Program-made: the position numbers and the translations under genes | Notes under the pieces: model-generated | What the model was told of the DNA's origin: nothing | The model's database searches: none | Seen by the model: only the letters and a program-made list of their open reading frames with translations | NCBI GenBank assembly: GCA_003516955.1 | Contig: DPBN01000370.1 | Span: forward strand, 1 to 6,018 | Source of the DNA: Armatimonadota bacterium | GTDB lineage: Bacteria; Armatimonadota; Fimbriimonadia; Fimbriimonadales; Fimbriimonadaceae | Direction: 5' to 3' | DNA: 6,018 nucleotides | Shown: positions 1-6,018 of the stretch, one piece after another | How positions within the stretch are numbered: the first letter of the stretch is position 1 | Layout: each line of letters begins with the position of its first letter

Positions 1-90
1 GTCCGGAGGGGCCGATCGACGACGCGGATCGCCCACCTTGGCCTTCAGCGGCCGAGCCGGCGACGAAGGGCCCAGCCGCAACGGCCGAAA
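1..90. other. Left-edge intergenic stretch, possible upstream region of a gene outside the window
   Basis: No complete gene is visible here. No plus-strand frame has a stop codon between position 1 and the end of the neighbouring minus-strand gene, so no plus-strand gene entering from the left can end here. A minus-strand gene could begin here: a GTG at 36-34 (read on the minus strand) is preceded by AAGG at a spacing of five bases, and its frame stays open to the window edge, giving about 12 residues. That is too short to judge coding potential, so I do not call it as a gene. Confidence 0.3.
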
Positions 91-122
91 GCCGGTGCCA
101 CGGCGCCGTGCGGGGCACCGGC
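91..122 (-). terminator. GC-rich hairpin after the minus-strand operon, possible terminator
   Basis: Positions 91-99 (GCCGGTGCC) and 114-122 (GGCACCGGC) form a perfect 9-bp inverted repeat. The 14-base loop contains a 10-base palindrome at 100-109 (ACGGCGCCGT) that could add a short inner stem. The hairpin begins eight bases past the stop codon of the glutaminase-like gene, where a terminator would be expected. Read on the minus strand it is followed only by TTTC, so the U-tract is poor. It could be a weak intrinsic terminator or a 3'-end-stabilising structure. On the plus strand a TTTT run lies at 134-137, so some bidirectional activity is conceivable. Confidence 0.45.
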
Positions 123-130
123 CGCCCGCT

Positions 131-2146
131 TCATTTTCCGAAAACCCGGCGCAGCAGCGGCATGTACACGCCGCCGATCACCGTCCGAGCCTGGAAGCCG
201 ACCTGGCGGCCGGTGTCCACGTCGTACCAGTCCGTGAACGGCACGCGGCTCGGCGACTCGTTCACGAAGGCGTGCACCGGATCGACCAGCGCGTCGAACG
301 TCCGGCGGTCGTCGGCCAGCGTCGCGGTCCACAGGATCCAGTCGGTCTTGGTGTAGCGCGCCCGGTTGTCGAGCGGCAGGCCGTACCTGCCCTGGTGCGC
401 CAGGTACCAGGCCAGCTCGCGATCGTACACCTCCTGCGGAAACAGGCCGAAGCCGAGCAGCTTGTCCCAGACCAGGTTGTACTTCTGGCTCCACGTGCCG
501 GGCTTGTCGAACGCCAGCCGGTAATGGTCGCCGTCGTCCGCCATGCGCGCCCACTCCTTGGCCATCCCGCGCGCGGCCTCGAGGTACCGGGCGGCGTCTT
601 CGCGCAGCCCGAGCCTCTCGCACAGGCGGGCGTAGCAGGCGATGCCCAGGATCGCCTTGATCGAGAGGTTGGCGTTGTGCGCCAGATGCCCGGCGAAGTC
701 GTCGGTGCACAGCTGGTTCTCCGGGTCCAGGCCCTTCTCCAACAGGTACTCGGCCCAGCGGGTGAGCACGGGCCAGAACTCCCGGGCCAGCGAGGGATCG
801 TTCTTCCGCTCGGCGAGAGCGGCCGCGAGGATCAGCATGTTGCCGCTCTCCTCGACGGGCATCTGGTTCTCCTCGGTGCGCTCGCCGCCGCCGTACACCT
901 GGCCGTTGGCGAGCGGGTACGTGCCGAGGTCGTGCGGGGCGAACGGCCACCTCCAGCGGGGACTGGAGGCGTAGACCAGGATCGGGCGGATCTGCGCCTC
1001 GAGCAGGTCGGGGTTCAGCGCGAGGTACAGAGGGGAGCCGGGGTAGGTGACGTCCACCGTGGCGATGCAGCCGTTGCTGAAGTTCTCCTTGCTGAACATC
1101 AGCAGCTTGCCGTCGACGTCCCTCACCAGCTTGTGCCCGGCGATGCTCTGCCGATAGGCCAGCTCGGCGATCTGGGCGTACTTGGGGCCTCCGACCTCCT
1201 CGAGACGCCGCCTCAGCTCGGCGTCGAAGGCCCGGCAGCGCTCGCGGATGCGGACGTAGCGCCTTTCGGCGGCCCGGATCAGGTCGCCAAAGTCCTGCGA
1301 GCCCTCCCTCCAGATCGGCGGCAGCTTCCGCCCGAGGAACTCGATGGAGGACACGTCGTCGTAGGCGAGCGTGATGCGGCGCGACACCGGCTCGGCGCCC
1401 ACCTCGGCGTCGCGGAGCGTGAGAGCGGCGACCGGCCACTCGTCGTGGGCGGGCCGGGGCATCCGCAGGTCGTCCCCCGCGGGAAGCGACCCTTCGGTGG
1501 CGAAGCCCTCCCTCAGCTTGGCCGCGGCGCCGAAGGCCGTGCGCCAAGCGTCCGGGGAGCTCAGCAGCATCCTCCCCCAATCGATGCGCAGGTCGTCCCC
1601 CTTGCGGGCGAGCACCCGCTGCTCGCTGGAGGCGATGGCGAGCACCGGCTGGCCGTCCACGAGGTACCGCGCCCACTCCACCGGCTGGTGCGGCCGGTCG
1701 ACGCACCACTCCCCCGTGACGTCGGCGTACAGCTCCACTCGGTGCGCGGCGCCGTCGGTCGATCGGGCGGTCAGCGTCAGGTAGCTCGCCGGCAGGGCCA
1801 GCTCCGCGACGTCGTCCGCCAGCAGCGGCGACAGGAACTCCATGCGGAACTCGACCGGTCCGGCCTGCAGCGCGTACTCGGTGGTGGTGGCGCGAACGCT
1901 CAGACCGCGCATCTCGGCGGGTGTCACGCCCTCGGGCTCGCGGCCGACGAGCCGGTACGCCTTGCCGTCCACCCGGGCCAGGACCGCCAGAGCCATCGTG
2001 GCTCCCGTCCAGTGCCGCGTGTGGCTACCGGTCGGGGCGTCGTCGAAGGACCAGACGCTGAAATACGGGTCGTGGGTGACGAGCGGCACGGCCGGCGGCC
2101 GAAAGGATGCGCCCAAGGACATGCTCATTATGATAACCGCAAGCAT
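131..2146 (-). CDS. Glutaminase A-like protein (DUF4964/DUF5127/DUF4965/DUF1793), probably exported
   Basis: This 671-residue protein has the domain order of the fungal glutaminase A (GtaA) family. A DUF4964-like N-terminus (about 15-85) carries FRPPAVPL, DPYFSVWS and HWTG. A DUF5127-like beta-rich region follows (about 85-265). The DUF4965/DUF1793 helical core (about 285-665) carries SKENFSNG (352-359), PHDLGTYPLANGQ (from 404), TEENQMPVEESGN (from 424), AHNANLSIKAILG (from 487) and KTDWILWTA (from 600). The first 13 residues (MLAVIIMSMSLGA) look like a short export signal with cleavage before SF, so the protein probably acts in the periplasm or outside the cell. The ATG at 2146 was chosen because AGGA sits five bases upstream. 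An in-frame TTG at 2194 would add 16 residues including an Arg-Arg pair; that gives a more normal positively charged signal n-region but has no ribosome binding site. Membership of the family is secure. Glutaminase activity is only the family name, and bacterial members may act on other substrates such as glycans. It is the second gene of a unit with the URO-D-like gene, 54 bases downstream. Confidence 0.9.
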   Translation of the reverse strand: MLAVIIMSMSLGASFRPPAVPLVTHDPYFSVWSFDDAPTGSHTRHWTGATMALAVLARVDGKAYRLVGREPEGVTPAEMRGLSVRATTTEYALQAGPVEFRMEFLSPLLADDVAELALPASYLTLTARSTDGAAHRVELYADVTGEWCVDRPHQPVEWARYLVDGQPVLAIASSEQRVLARKGDDLRIDWGRMLLSSPDAWRTAFGAAAKLREGFATEGSLPAGDDLRMPRPAHDEWPVAALTLRDAEVGAEPVSRRITLAYDDVSSIEFLGRKLPPIWREGSQDFGDLIRAAERRYVRIRERCRAFDAELRRRLEEVGGPKYAQIAELAYRQSIAGHKLVRDVDGKLLMFSKENFSNGCIATVDVTYPGSPLYLALNPDLLEAQIRPILVYASSPRWRWPFAPHDLGTYPLANGQVYGGGERTEENQMPVEESGNMLILAAALAERKNDPSLAREFWPVLTRWAEYLLEKGLDPENQLCTDDFAGHLAHNANLSIKAILGIACYARLCERLGLREDAARYLEAARGMAKEWARMADDGDHYRLAFDKPGTWSQKYNLVWDKLLGFGLFPQEVYDRELAWYLAHQGRYGLPLDNRARYTKTDWILWTATLADDRRTFDALVDPVHAFVNESPSRVPFTDWYDVDTGRQVGFQARTVIGGVYMPLLRRVFGK

Positions 2147-2151
2147 CGCGT

Positions 2152-2155
2152 TCCT
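2152..2155 (-). promoter_or_regulatory. Ribosome binding site of the glutaminase-like gene
   Basis: On the minus strand AGGA lies five bases before the ATG at 2146. It decides the start, because the longer in-frame alternative (TTG at 2194) has no comparable motif and would begin six bases after the stop of the preceding gene. The export-signal argument points weakly the other way, so the start is likely but not settled. Confidence 0.6.
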
Positions 2156-2200
2156 GCCGGGGGCATTCTGAACGAGCCTCCGGGGCGAAGGCAAGCGCGG

Positions 2201-3259
2201 CTAGCCGAGAAGCCTCTCCAGTCGCTCGGCGTCCTCCTCGGTGCCCCAGACCAGCAGCATCACGCCGTCGGTGCCGATTGCGTCGAGCAGAGGGCCGACC
2301 TCTTCCGGCTTCGGGGCGAGCACCTGCACCGACTTCCCGGCCGACAGGATCCGGCGGTAGAGGTCGTACCAGCACGGGTCGCCGCCGCCGGGAACGGTGG
2401 GCTCGGGCGTCCACTCGATGGCGTCCAGCGCCTCAATCTCGAGCAGAGCGTCCAGGTGCTTCATGCAGTGCGTGCCGTCCAGGTGGAACATGGAGTAGTC
2501 CAGCCACTCGCACTGCGCCCGCAACGGCGGCACGACGAACCGGCGGAACATCGCCTCGGAGAACATCGCCGACTCGTCGCACTGCACCTTGGCCGTCTTG
2601 CCCGGGCCCCACAGGCAGAAGGCGCAGAACGCGTTGCCGCCCTCCTCGTCGCGGATGACCTCGTACAGAGCGTCGAACGCCTGGAAGTAAGCCTCGTTGA
2701 TCTCCCACAGCCGGCGCTCGACCCACTCGGGCCGCTCGATCAGGTCCATCATCAGCTCCTCGTTCCCTCGGAGCTGGGCGAGCGTGTCGATGTTCTCGAT
2801 CAGGTCGGGCATGCCGGCGTAGTAGCGGCCTTGGGCGCGGTCGACCGTGGCCTGCAGCAGCTCGCGGTGCTTGAGGAACCAGCGCTGGTTCGGGTCGAAG
2901 CGGATGGGCGGATAGGAGTCCGGGTCGGCGATGCAGGGCCGGTACCACACGGTCTCCGGAGTGAACTCCGGCTCCGAGCCGAGCATCGTGCCCAGGCTGC
3001 CGGGGCCGAGGTCCAGGTTCGCCACCGGGACCGTCTGGGCGCCGTGCCAAGTCCTTGACCGGAACCAGTGCTCGCGGGCCGACCGGTACTCCGCGTCCAG
3101 GTACGCCTGCTCGAGCGACCGGGGTTCGCCGGGGTCGGGCACCAGCTCCCACGGCTCCGCCTTGGCGGCAAGCACCTGCAGGCAGACCCCCTTGCGGTTC
3201 CACCAGTCCGCGAGCCGGCGCTTCGCGCCCGTCCAATCCTTGTGCCATGTGTCGGGCAT
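2201..3259 (-). CDS. URO-D/corrinoid methyltransferase-superfamily protein (not HemE)
   Basis: This 352-residue soluble protein has the URO-D/MtaA fold signature. Its N-terminus has the W..AK.RL..WW pattern common in non-HemE members. The middle has QCDESAMFSEAMFRRFVVPPL (226-246 region), and the later half has FHLDGTHCMKHLDALLEI (258-275) followed by a DAIEWTPE strand. It lacks the RQAGRYMPEY-type N-terminal motif of true uroporphyrinogen decarboxylase, so a heme-pathway role is unlikely. Characterised relatives such as MtaA and MtbA move methyl groups from corrinoid proteins to coenzyme M using zinc held by an His-X-Cys pair and a later Cys. Here the pair reads H259-L-D261, with H264, C265 and H268 nearby, so the metal site is non-canonical or absent. 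No signal peptide or membrane segment is seen. It is the first gene of a unit with the downstream exported glutaminase-like gene. The ATG at 3259 fits the family N-terminus although the Shine-Dalgarno is weak. Its substrate is unknown, and database names such as trimethylamine corrinoid protein 2 should not be read as function. Confidence 0.85.
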   Translation of the reverse strand: MPDTWHKDWTGAKRRLADWWNRKGVCLQVLAAKAEPWELVPDPGEPRSLEQAYLDAEYRSAREHWFRSRTWHGAQTVPVANLDLGPGSLGTMLGSEPEFTPETVWYRPCIADPDSYPPIRFDPNQRWFLKHRELLQATVDRAQGRYYAGMPDLIENIDTLAQLRGNEELMMDLIERPEWVERRLWEINEAYFQAFDALYEVIRDEEGGNAFCAFCLWGPGKTAKVQCDESAMFSEAMFRRFVVPPLRAQCEWLDYSMFHLDGTHCMKHLDALLEIEALDAIEWTPEPTVPGGGDPCWYDLYRRILSAGKSVQVLAPKPEEVGPLLDAIGTDGVMLLVWGTEEDAERLERLLG

Positions 3260-3265
3260 GGCCCC

Positions 3266-3271
3266 AGTTTA
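3266..3271 (-). promoter_or_regulatory. Candidate -10 element for the minus-strand unit, possibly leaderless
   Basis: On the minus strand TAAACT (four of six matches to TATAAT, TANNNT pattern) ends six bases before the ATG at 3259. That spacing would put the transcription start at or next to the A of the start codon. Only a GGGG lies between the hexamer and the ATG, too close for a normal ribosome binding site. At 17 bases further upstream the -35 candidate is TTTCGC, a poor match. The call rests on the hexamer and its spacing. Confidence 0.35.
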
Positions 3272-3340
3272 GCGATTCCCGCGCGTCGGCGAAACCCCGG
3301 CTCCTCGGTCGGAGGGCGACCCGCCGCGGCCCAGCTTGGG

Positions 3341-3370
3341 TTGCCCGGCCCACCCGCCGCAAGCCATACT
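3341..3370 (+). promoter_or_regulatory. Candidate sigma-70-type promoter of guaB
   Basis: TTGCCC (3341-3346, four of six matches to TTGACA) and CATACT (3365-3370, four of six matches to TATAAT) are separated by 18 bases. Initiation about seven bases past the -10 would give a leader of roughly 18 bases containing the guaB ribosome binding site. Position and spacing are good and the hexamers are moderate; the promoter consensus of this organism is not known. Confidence 0.4.
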
Positions 3371-3384
3371 GCCTGTCAAGATCC

Positions 3385-3389
3385 GGGAG
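3385..3389 (+). promoter_or_regulatory. Ribosome binding site of guaB
   Basis: GGGAG lies five bases before the ATG at 3395. Together with the family-typical N-terminus it fixes the start; the open frame extends more than 300 bases further upstream, but that part crosses the divergent spacer and the neighbouring gene and is not coding. Confidence 0.8.
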
Positions 3390-3394
3390 AACCC

Positions 3395-4873
3395 ATGGCC
3401 GCTTTCCGCGAAGGTCTCAGTTTCGACGACGTCCTGCTCGTACCCAAACACACCGAGGTGCTGCCCAACGAGGTGGACATCTCCACCACCCTGCTGCCGG
3501 GCGTCCGCCTGAAGGTGCCGATCGTCTCCGCCCCGATGGACACCGTGACCGACGCGCGGATGGCGATCGCCATCGCCCGCGAGGGCGGCGTCGGCGTGAT
3601 CCACCGCAACATGCCGATCGACGTGCAGGCCGAGCAGGTGGACCGCGTGAAGCGCTCGGAGCACGGCGTCATCACCAATCCGATCCAGCTGACGCCCGAG
3701 AGGCCGATCCAAGACGCCGTGGACCTGATGGACCGCTTCCACATCAGCGGCGTGCCGATCGTCGACGCCGAAGGGCGGCTGGTCGGCATCCTCACCAACC
3801 GCGACATCCGCTTCGAGACCGACTACTCCAAGCGGATCGAGACCCGCATGACCTCGCGGAACCTGATCACCTCGCACGTGGGCACCACCCTCGACGAGGC
3901 CGAGGAGATCCTCGCCGAGCACCGTATCGAGAAGCTGCCGATCGTGGACGACGAGGGACGGCTCAAGGGGCTCATCACCATCAAGGACATCCTCAAGGTC
4001 AAGCAGCATCCGAACTCGACCAAGGACTCCAAGGGCCGCCTCGTGGTCGGTGCGGCGATCGGAGCTTTGCGCGAGCCCTACGAGCGCTCCAAGGCGCTCC
4101 TGGAGGCCGGCGTGGACTTCGTGGTGATCGACGCCGCCCACGGGCAGAGCAAGGGCGTGATCGACTGCGTGCGGATGCTGAAGAAGCGCTTGCCGGACCT
4201 GAAGGTCATCGCCGGCAACGTGGCCACGAGGGAGGGCGTGCGAGAGCTGTACGAGGCCGGCGCGGACGGGCTCCGGCTCGGCATCGGGGCGGGATCGATC
4301 TGCACCACGCGCATCGTGGCGGGCGTCGGGGTTCCGCAGTTCACCGCCGTGCTGGAGTGCTGCGAGGAGGCCAACAAGCTGGGCATCCCGACGATCGCCG
4401 ACGGCGGCATCCGAAGCTCCGGCGACGTGGTGAAGAGCCTCGCCGCGGGGGCCAGCGCGGTGATGATGGGCAACATGTTCGCCGGCTGCGACGAGAGCCC
4501 CGGCGAGATCGAGATCTACCGCAACCGCGCCTACAAGGTTTACCGGGGCATGGGCTCCATCGGCGCGATGAAGCAGGGGTCCAGCGACCGCTACATGCAG
4601 ATCAAGGACTCCGGCGCGGTGATCGTGCCCGAGGGCGTCGAGGGCCGCGTGCCGTACAAGGGCCAGCTCGCCGACACCATGGCCCAGCTGGTGGGCGGCA
4701 TCCGCTCCGGCATGGGCTACGTCGGTGCGGCGAACCTGCAGGAGCTGCGCGAGCGCGCCGAGTTCATCCGAATCACCAACGCCGGCCTGCGGGAGAGCCA
4801 TCCGCACGACGTTTGGATCACCAAGGAGCCGCCCAACTACTGGTCGCCCTTCGCGGGCGGAGAGGGCGAATAG
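3395..4873 (+). CDS. guaB: IMP dehydrogenase
   Basis: This enzyme oxidises IMP to XMP with NAD+, the committed step of guanine nucleotide synthesis, in the cytoplasm as a tetramer. The 492-residue length is typical of full-length bacterial IMPDH. The N-terminus [10 protein letters not shown] and SAPMDTVT (45-52) open the TIM barrel. Two CBS domains (about 93-205, regulatory nucleotide-binding modules in the family) interrupt it, with HISGVPIVD and [19 protein letters not shown] marking each copy. The barrel resumes with the DAAHG and AGNVAT strands, then the active-site loop with catalytic C303 in SICTTR, IADGGIR (334-340, phosphate-binding side), [10 protein letters not shown], and the mobile-flap pair R399-Y400. 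The C-terminus has [10 protein letters not shown] and [16 protein letters not shown]. One residue is unusual: A299 sits where bacterial enzymes usually have Pro in GPGSIC. All catalytic residues I can identify are present, so the enzyme should be active. It starts its own plus-strand unit, with the ATP-grasp gene 31 bases downstream. Confidence 0.98.
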   Translation: MAAFREGLSFDDVLLVPKHTEVLPNEVDISTTLLPGVRLKVPIVSAPMDTVTDARMAIAIAREGGVGVIHRNMPIDVQAEQVDRVKRSEHGVITNPIQLTPERPIQDAVDLMDRFHISGVPIVDAEGRLVGILTNRDIRFETDYSKRIETRMTSRNLITSHVGTTLDEAEEILAEHRIEKLPIVDDEGRLKGLITIKDILKVKQHPNSTKDSKGRLVVGAAIGALREPYERSKALLEAGVDFVVIDAAHGQSKGVIDCVRMLKKRLPDLKVIAGNVATREGVRELYEAGADGLRLGIGAGSICTTRIVAGVGVPQFTAVLECCEEANKLGIPTIADGGIRSSGDVVKSLAAGASAVMMGNMFAGCDESPGEIEIYRNRAYKVYRGMGSIGAMKQGSSDRYMQIKDSGAVIVPEGVEGRVPYKGQLADTMAQLVGGIRSGMGYVGAANLQELRERAEFIRITNAGLRESHPHDVWITKEPPNYWSPFAGGEGE

Positions 4874-4894
4874 CGCCCGCGCGGCGCCGACGGC

Positions 4895-4898
4895 GGAG
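4895..4898 (+). promoter_or_regulatory. Ribosome binding site of the ATP-grasp gene
   Basis: GGAG lies six bases before the ATG at 4905, inside the 31-base gap after guaB. It supports this start over any in-frame start upstream, which would overlap the guaB coding region by up to about 150 bases. Confidence 0.7.
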
Positions 4899-4904
4899 TC
4901 GACC

Positions 4905-6005
4905 ATGGGTCTGCTGAAGTCGCTCCGCCGTGTCTCTCTCTGGCGGGGGTACGTTTCCGACCTCGTCCGGGACGAGCGGAAGTACCCCGGCAAGGTCCGC
5001 CTGGGGGAACGCCTCCGGGCTTGGAGCCGCGGCCTCCTCAGCGAGTCGTATCTGAGCTACGGAGCCGGCGAGACCGACCTGCGGCTCTACCTCAACGACG
5101 TTGAGCGCTACGTGCGGACCCCTTTCGTGAACGGCCCGGGCACCAGGCTGGTGAACGACAAGCTGCTGTTCCACGAGGTGGTCGCGCCGCACGCACGGAC
5201 GCCCGAAATCCTCGGGTGGGTGTTGCAAGGGCGGTGGCACGCGGTGGGCTCTTCCCCAAACTCCCACCCCTTAAGGGTGCTGCTCGGCGCGCCGGATGGG
5301 TCGCGCTTCGTGCTCCGCCTGCGCACCGGCGGGGGCGGCAGGGGGGTCGCGTTCCTCGAGGCCCCGGACGGCGCGCTGCTGCTGGACGGCCGTGCCTACG
5401 GGCCGAGCGAGCTGGACGGGCTCTGGGCCGGCTTCCAAGACCACATCCTGACGCGGTTCGTGGAGCAGGGCTCGTATGCCCGCGCGATCTTCCCCGCCGC
5501 CACCAACACCCTGCGCGTGCTCTCCATGAGGGACCCCGAATCTGGCCGGGTCTTTCTGGCCGCGGCCATCCACCGGTTCGGAACCTCGGCCTCGGCGCCG
5601 CTAGACAACGTGGGCCGCGGTGGGCTCTGGTGCGAGGTGGACCTTTCCACAGGGACGCTCGGCAGGGCCGTCACCCGCGTTGTGGAGGGTCGGCCCCAAT
5701 TCCGCACCGACCATCCGGAGACCGGAGCGGCGATCACCGGCGTGGCCCTCCCCTGCTGGCCCCAGACGCTCGAGACGCTGTTGAGGTTGCACGAGGCCCT
5801 GCCGCTGATCCAGCAGGTCGGGTGGGACTTGGTCCTCGCCGACGACGGACCTTGGATCATCGAGGGCAACAACTACTCGGGGATCGACATCTTCCAGGTC
5901 TTCGGGCCGCTGCTCACCGACCCTCGGGTGGAGCGCTTCTACCGGCACCACCGGGTGCTGCGGCGCCGCGTGCCGGGTGCAGACGCCACAGCTCATAGCG
6001 GCTGA
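4905..6005 (+). CDS. ATP-grasp protein of the sugar-transfer-associated type (PF14397-like)
   Basis: This 366-residue, probably cytoplasmic protein resembles the ATPgrasp_ST family, often named alpha-L-glutamate ligase-related. The N-terminal lobe has GTRLVNDKLLFHEV (79-92), where the family has a conserved DK pair. The nucleotide-binding loop is RLRTGGGGRGV (138-148), then NTLRVLSMRD (201-210), a central AAAIHRFG strand, DNVGRGGLWCEVDLSTG (234-250), and the metal-binding end WDLVLADDGPWIIEGNN, in which D308, E320 and N322 are the expected Mg-ATP ligands. The Lys that usually precedes the glycine loop appears to be R138. There is no signal peptide or membrane helix; residues 1-45 are basic and amphipathic. 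Family members couple ATP hydrolysis to forming an amide or similar bond and are often found near polysaccharide or cell-surface genes; the acceptor here is unknown. It follows guaB by 31 bases with its own ribosome binding site and is probably co-transcribed, though no shared function is evident. The gene is complete, ending 13 bases before the window edge. Confidence 0.85.
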   Translation: MGLLKSLRRVSLWRGYVSDLVRDERKYPGKVRLGERLRAWSRGLLSESYLSYGAGETDLRLYLNDVERYVRTPFVNGPGTRLVNDKLLFHEVVAPHARTPEILGWVLQGRWHAVGSSPNSHPLRVLLGAPDGSRFVLRLRTGGGGRGVAFLEAPDGALLLDGRAYGPSELDGLWAGFQDHILTRFVEQGSYARAIFPAATNTLRVLSMRDPESGRVFLAAAIHRFGTSASAPLDNVGRGGLWCEVDLSTGTLGRAVTRVVEGRPQFRTDHPETGAAITGVALPCWPQTLETLLRLHEALPLIQQVGWDLVLADDGPWIIEGNNYSGIDIFQVFGPLLTDPRVERFYRHHRVLRRRVPGADATAHSG

Positions 6006-6018
6006 GCTCGCGCACCGG

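Larger units (their letters stand above)
3260..3394. promoter_or_regulatory. Divergent promoter spacer between the minus-strand unit and guaB
   Basis: This 135-base non-coding spacer separates two divergently transcribed units and must hold promoters for both. Candidate -10 hexamers were found in each direction. The only inverted repeat seen is GGTCG-gaggg-CGACC at 3307-3321, which is short and unremarkable at this GC content. No riboswitch-like or purine-repressor-like element was recognised, so guaB regulation by purines cannot be argued from the sequence. Confidence 0.6.

Noticed and set aside
38..3058. A 1006-codon plus-strand open frame opposite the two minus-strand genes
   Set aside because: It lies antisense to two recognisable genes, its translation is Arg/Val/Leu/Gly/Pro-rich without any known motif, and it crosses the boundary between two genes. 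High GC with few stop codons in the complementary frame explains it.
2201..3259. Annotation of the URO-D family gene as hemE
   Set aside because: The N-terminal signature of true uroporphyrinogen decarboxylase is missing, and the sequence resembles the methyltransferase-like branch; no other heme gene is nearby.
3307..3321. Inverted repeat GGTCG-gaggg-CGACC in the divergent spacer as a possible operator
   Set aside because: Five-base arms are expected by chance in DNA this GC-rich, and a competing pairing (CTCC/GGAG) overlaps it; no known operator consensus matches.
4864..4878. Small hairpin GGGCG-aatag-CGCCC over the guaB stop codon as a terminator
   Set aside because: The stem is only five base pairs with no T-tract, and a same-strand gene with its own ribosome binding site follows immediately.
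3055..4917. A 620-codon plus-strand frame overlapping guaB in another phase
   Set aside because: The translation is Arg/Gly/Asp/His-rich low complexity, while the other phase encodes an unmistakable IMP dehydrogenase.
3269..4993. A 574-codon minus-strand open frame opposite guaB
   Set aside because: It covers guaB antisense, runs into the divergent spacer and shows low-complexity His/Asp/Val/Leu-rich sequence typical of a shadow frame.
5990..6008. Inverted repeat AGCTCA/TGAGCT around the ATP-grasp stop codon
   Set aside because: Six-base arms with a seven-base loop and no visible T-tract before the window ends; not enough to call a terminator.

Overview
The window is a compact, GC-rich bacterial chromosome segment with four complete protein genes and little intergenic DNA. 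GC-rich codon use, dense packing and the protein families suggest an environmental bacterium, perhaps Armatimonadota, Planctomycetota or a similar lineage. That assignment is an impression from the protein sequences; no rRNA or phylogenetic marker was compared. No rRNA, tRNA, mobile element, CRISPR array or integration signal was seen.

The left half (131-3259) is a minus-strand two-gene unit, transcribed right to left. Its first gene (3259 to 2201) encodes a URO-D/MtaA-superfamily protein that is clearly not HemE. The second (2146 to 131) encodes a large, probably exported protein of the glutaminase A-like DUF4964/DUF5127/DUF4965/DUF1793 architecture. They are separated by 54 bases and probably co-transcribed. 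A GC-rich hairpin lies just past the second stop. The unit starts with a -10-like hexamer six bases from its ATG and has almost no Shine-Dalgarno, as expected for a leaderless mRNA.

A 135-base divergent spacer (3260-3394) separates this unit from a plus-strand pair. That pair is guaB (3395-4873), encoding a two-CBS-domain IMP dehydrogenase with its catalytic machinery intact, followed after 31 bases by a sugar-transfer-type ATP-grasp ligase (4905-6005). guaB supplies XMP for guanine nucleotide synthesis. The substrate of the ATP-grasp protein is unknown, and nothing in the sequence links it to purine synthesis beyond adjacency.

Most of the window is ordinary metabolic and housekeeping DNA. 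The points worth a second look are the URO-D-like/glutaminase-like pair, the possible leaderless start, and non-consensus residues at key positions in three of the proteins. I did not find a convincing new multi-gene system.
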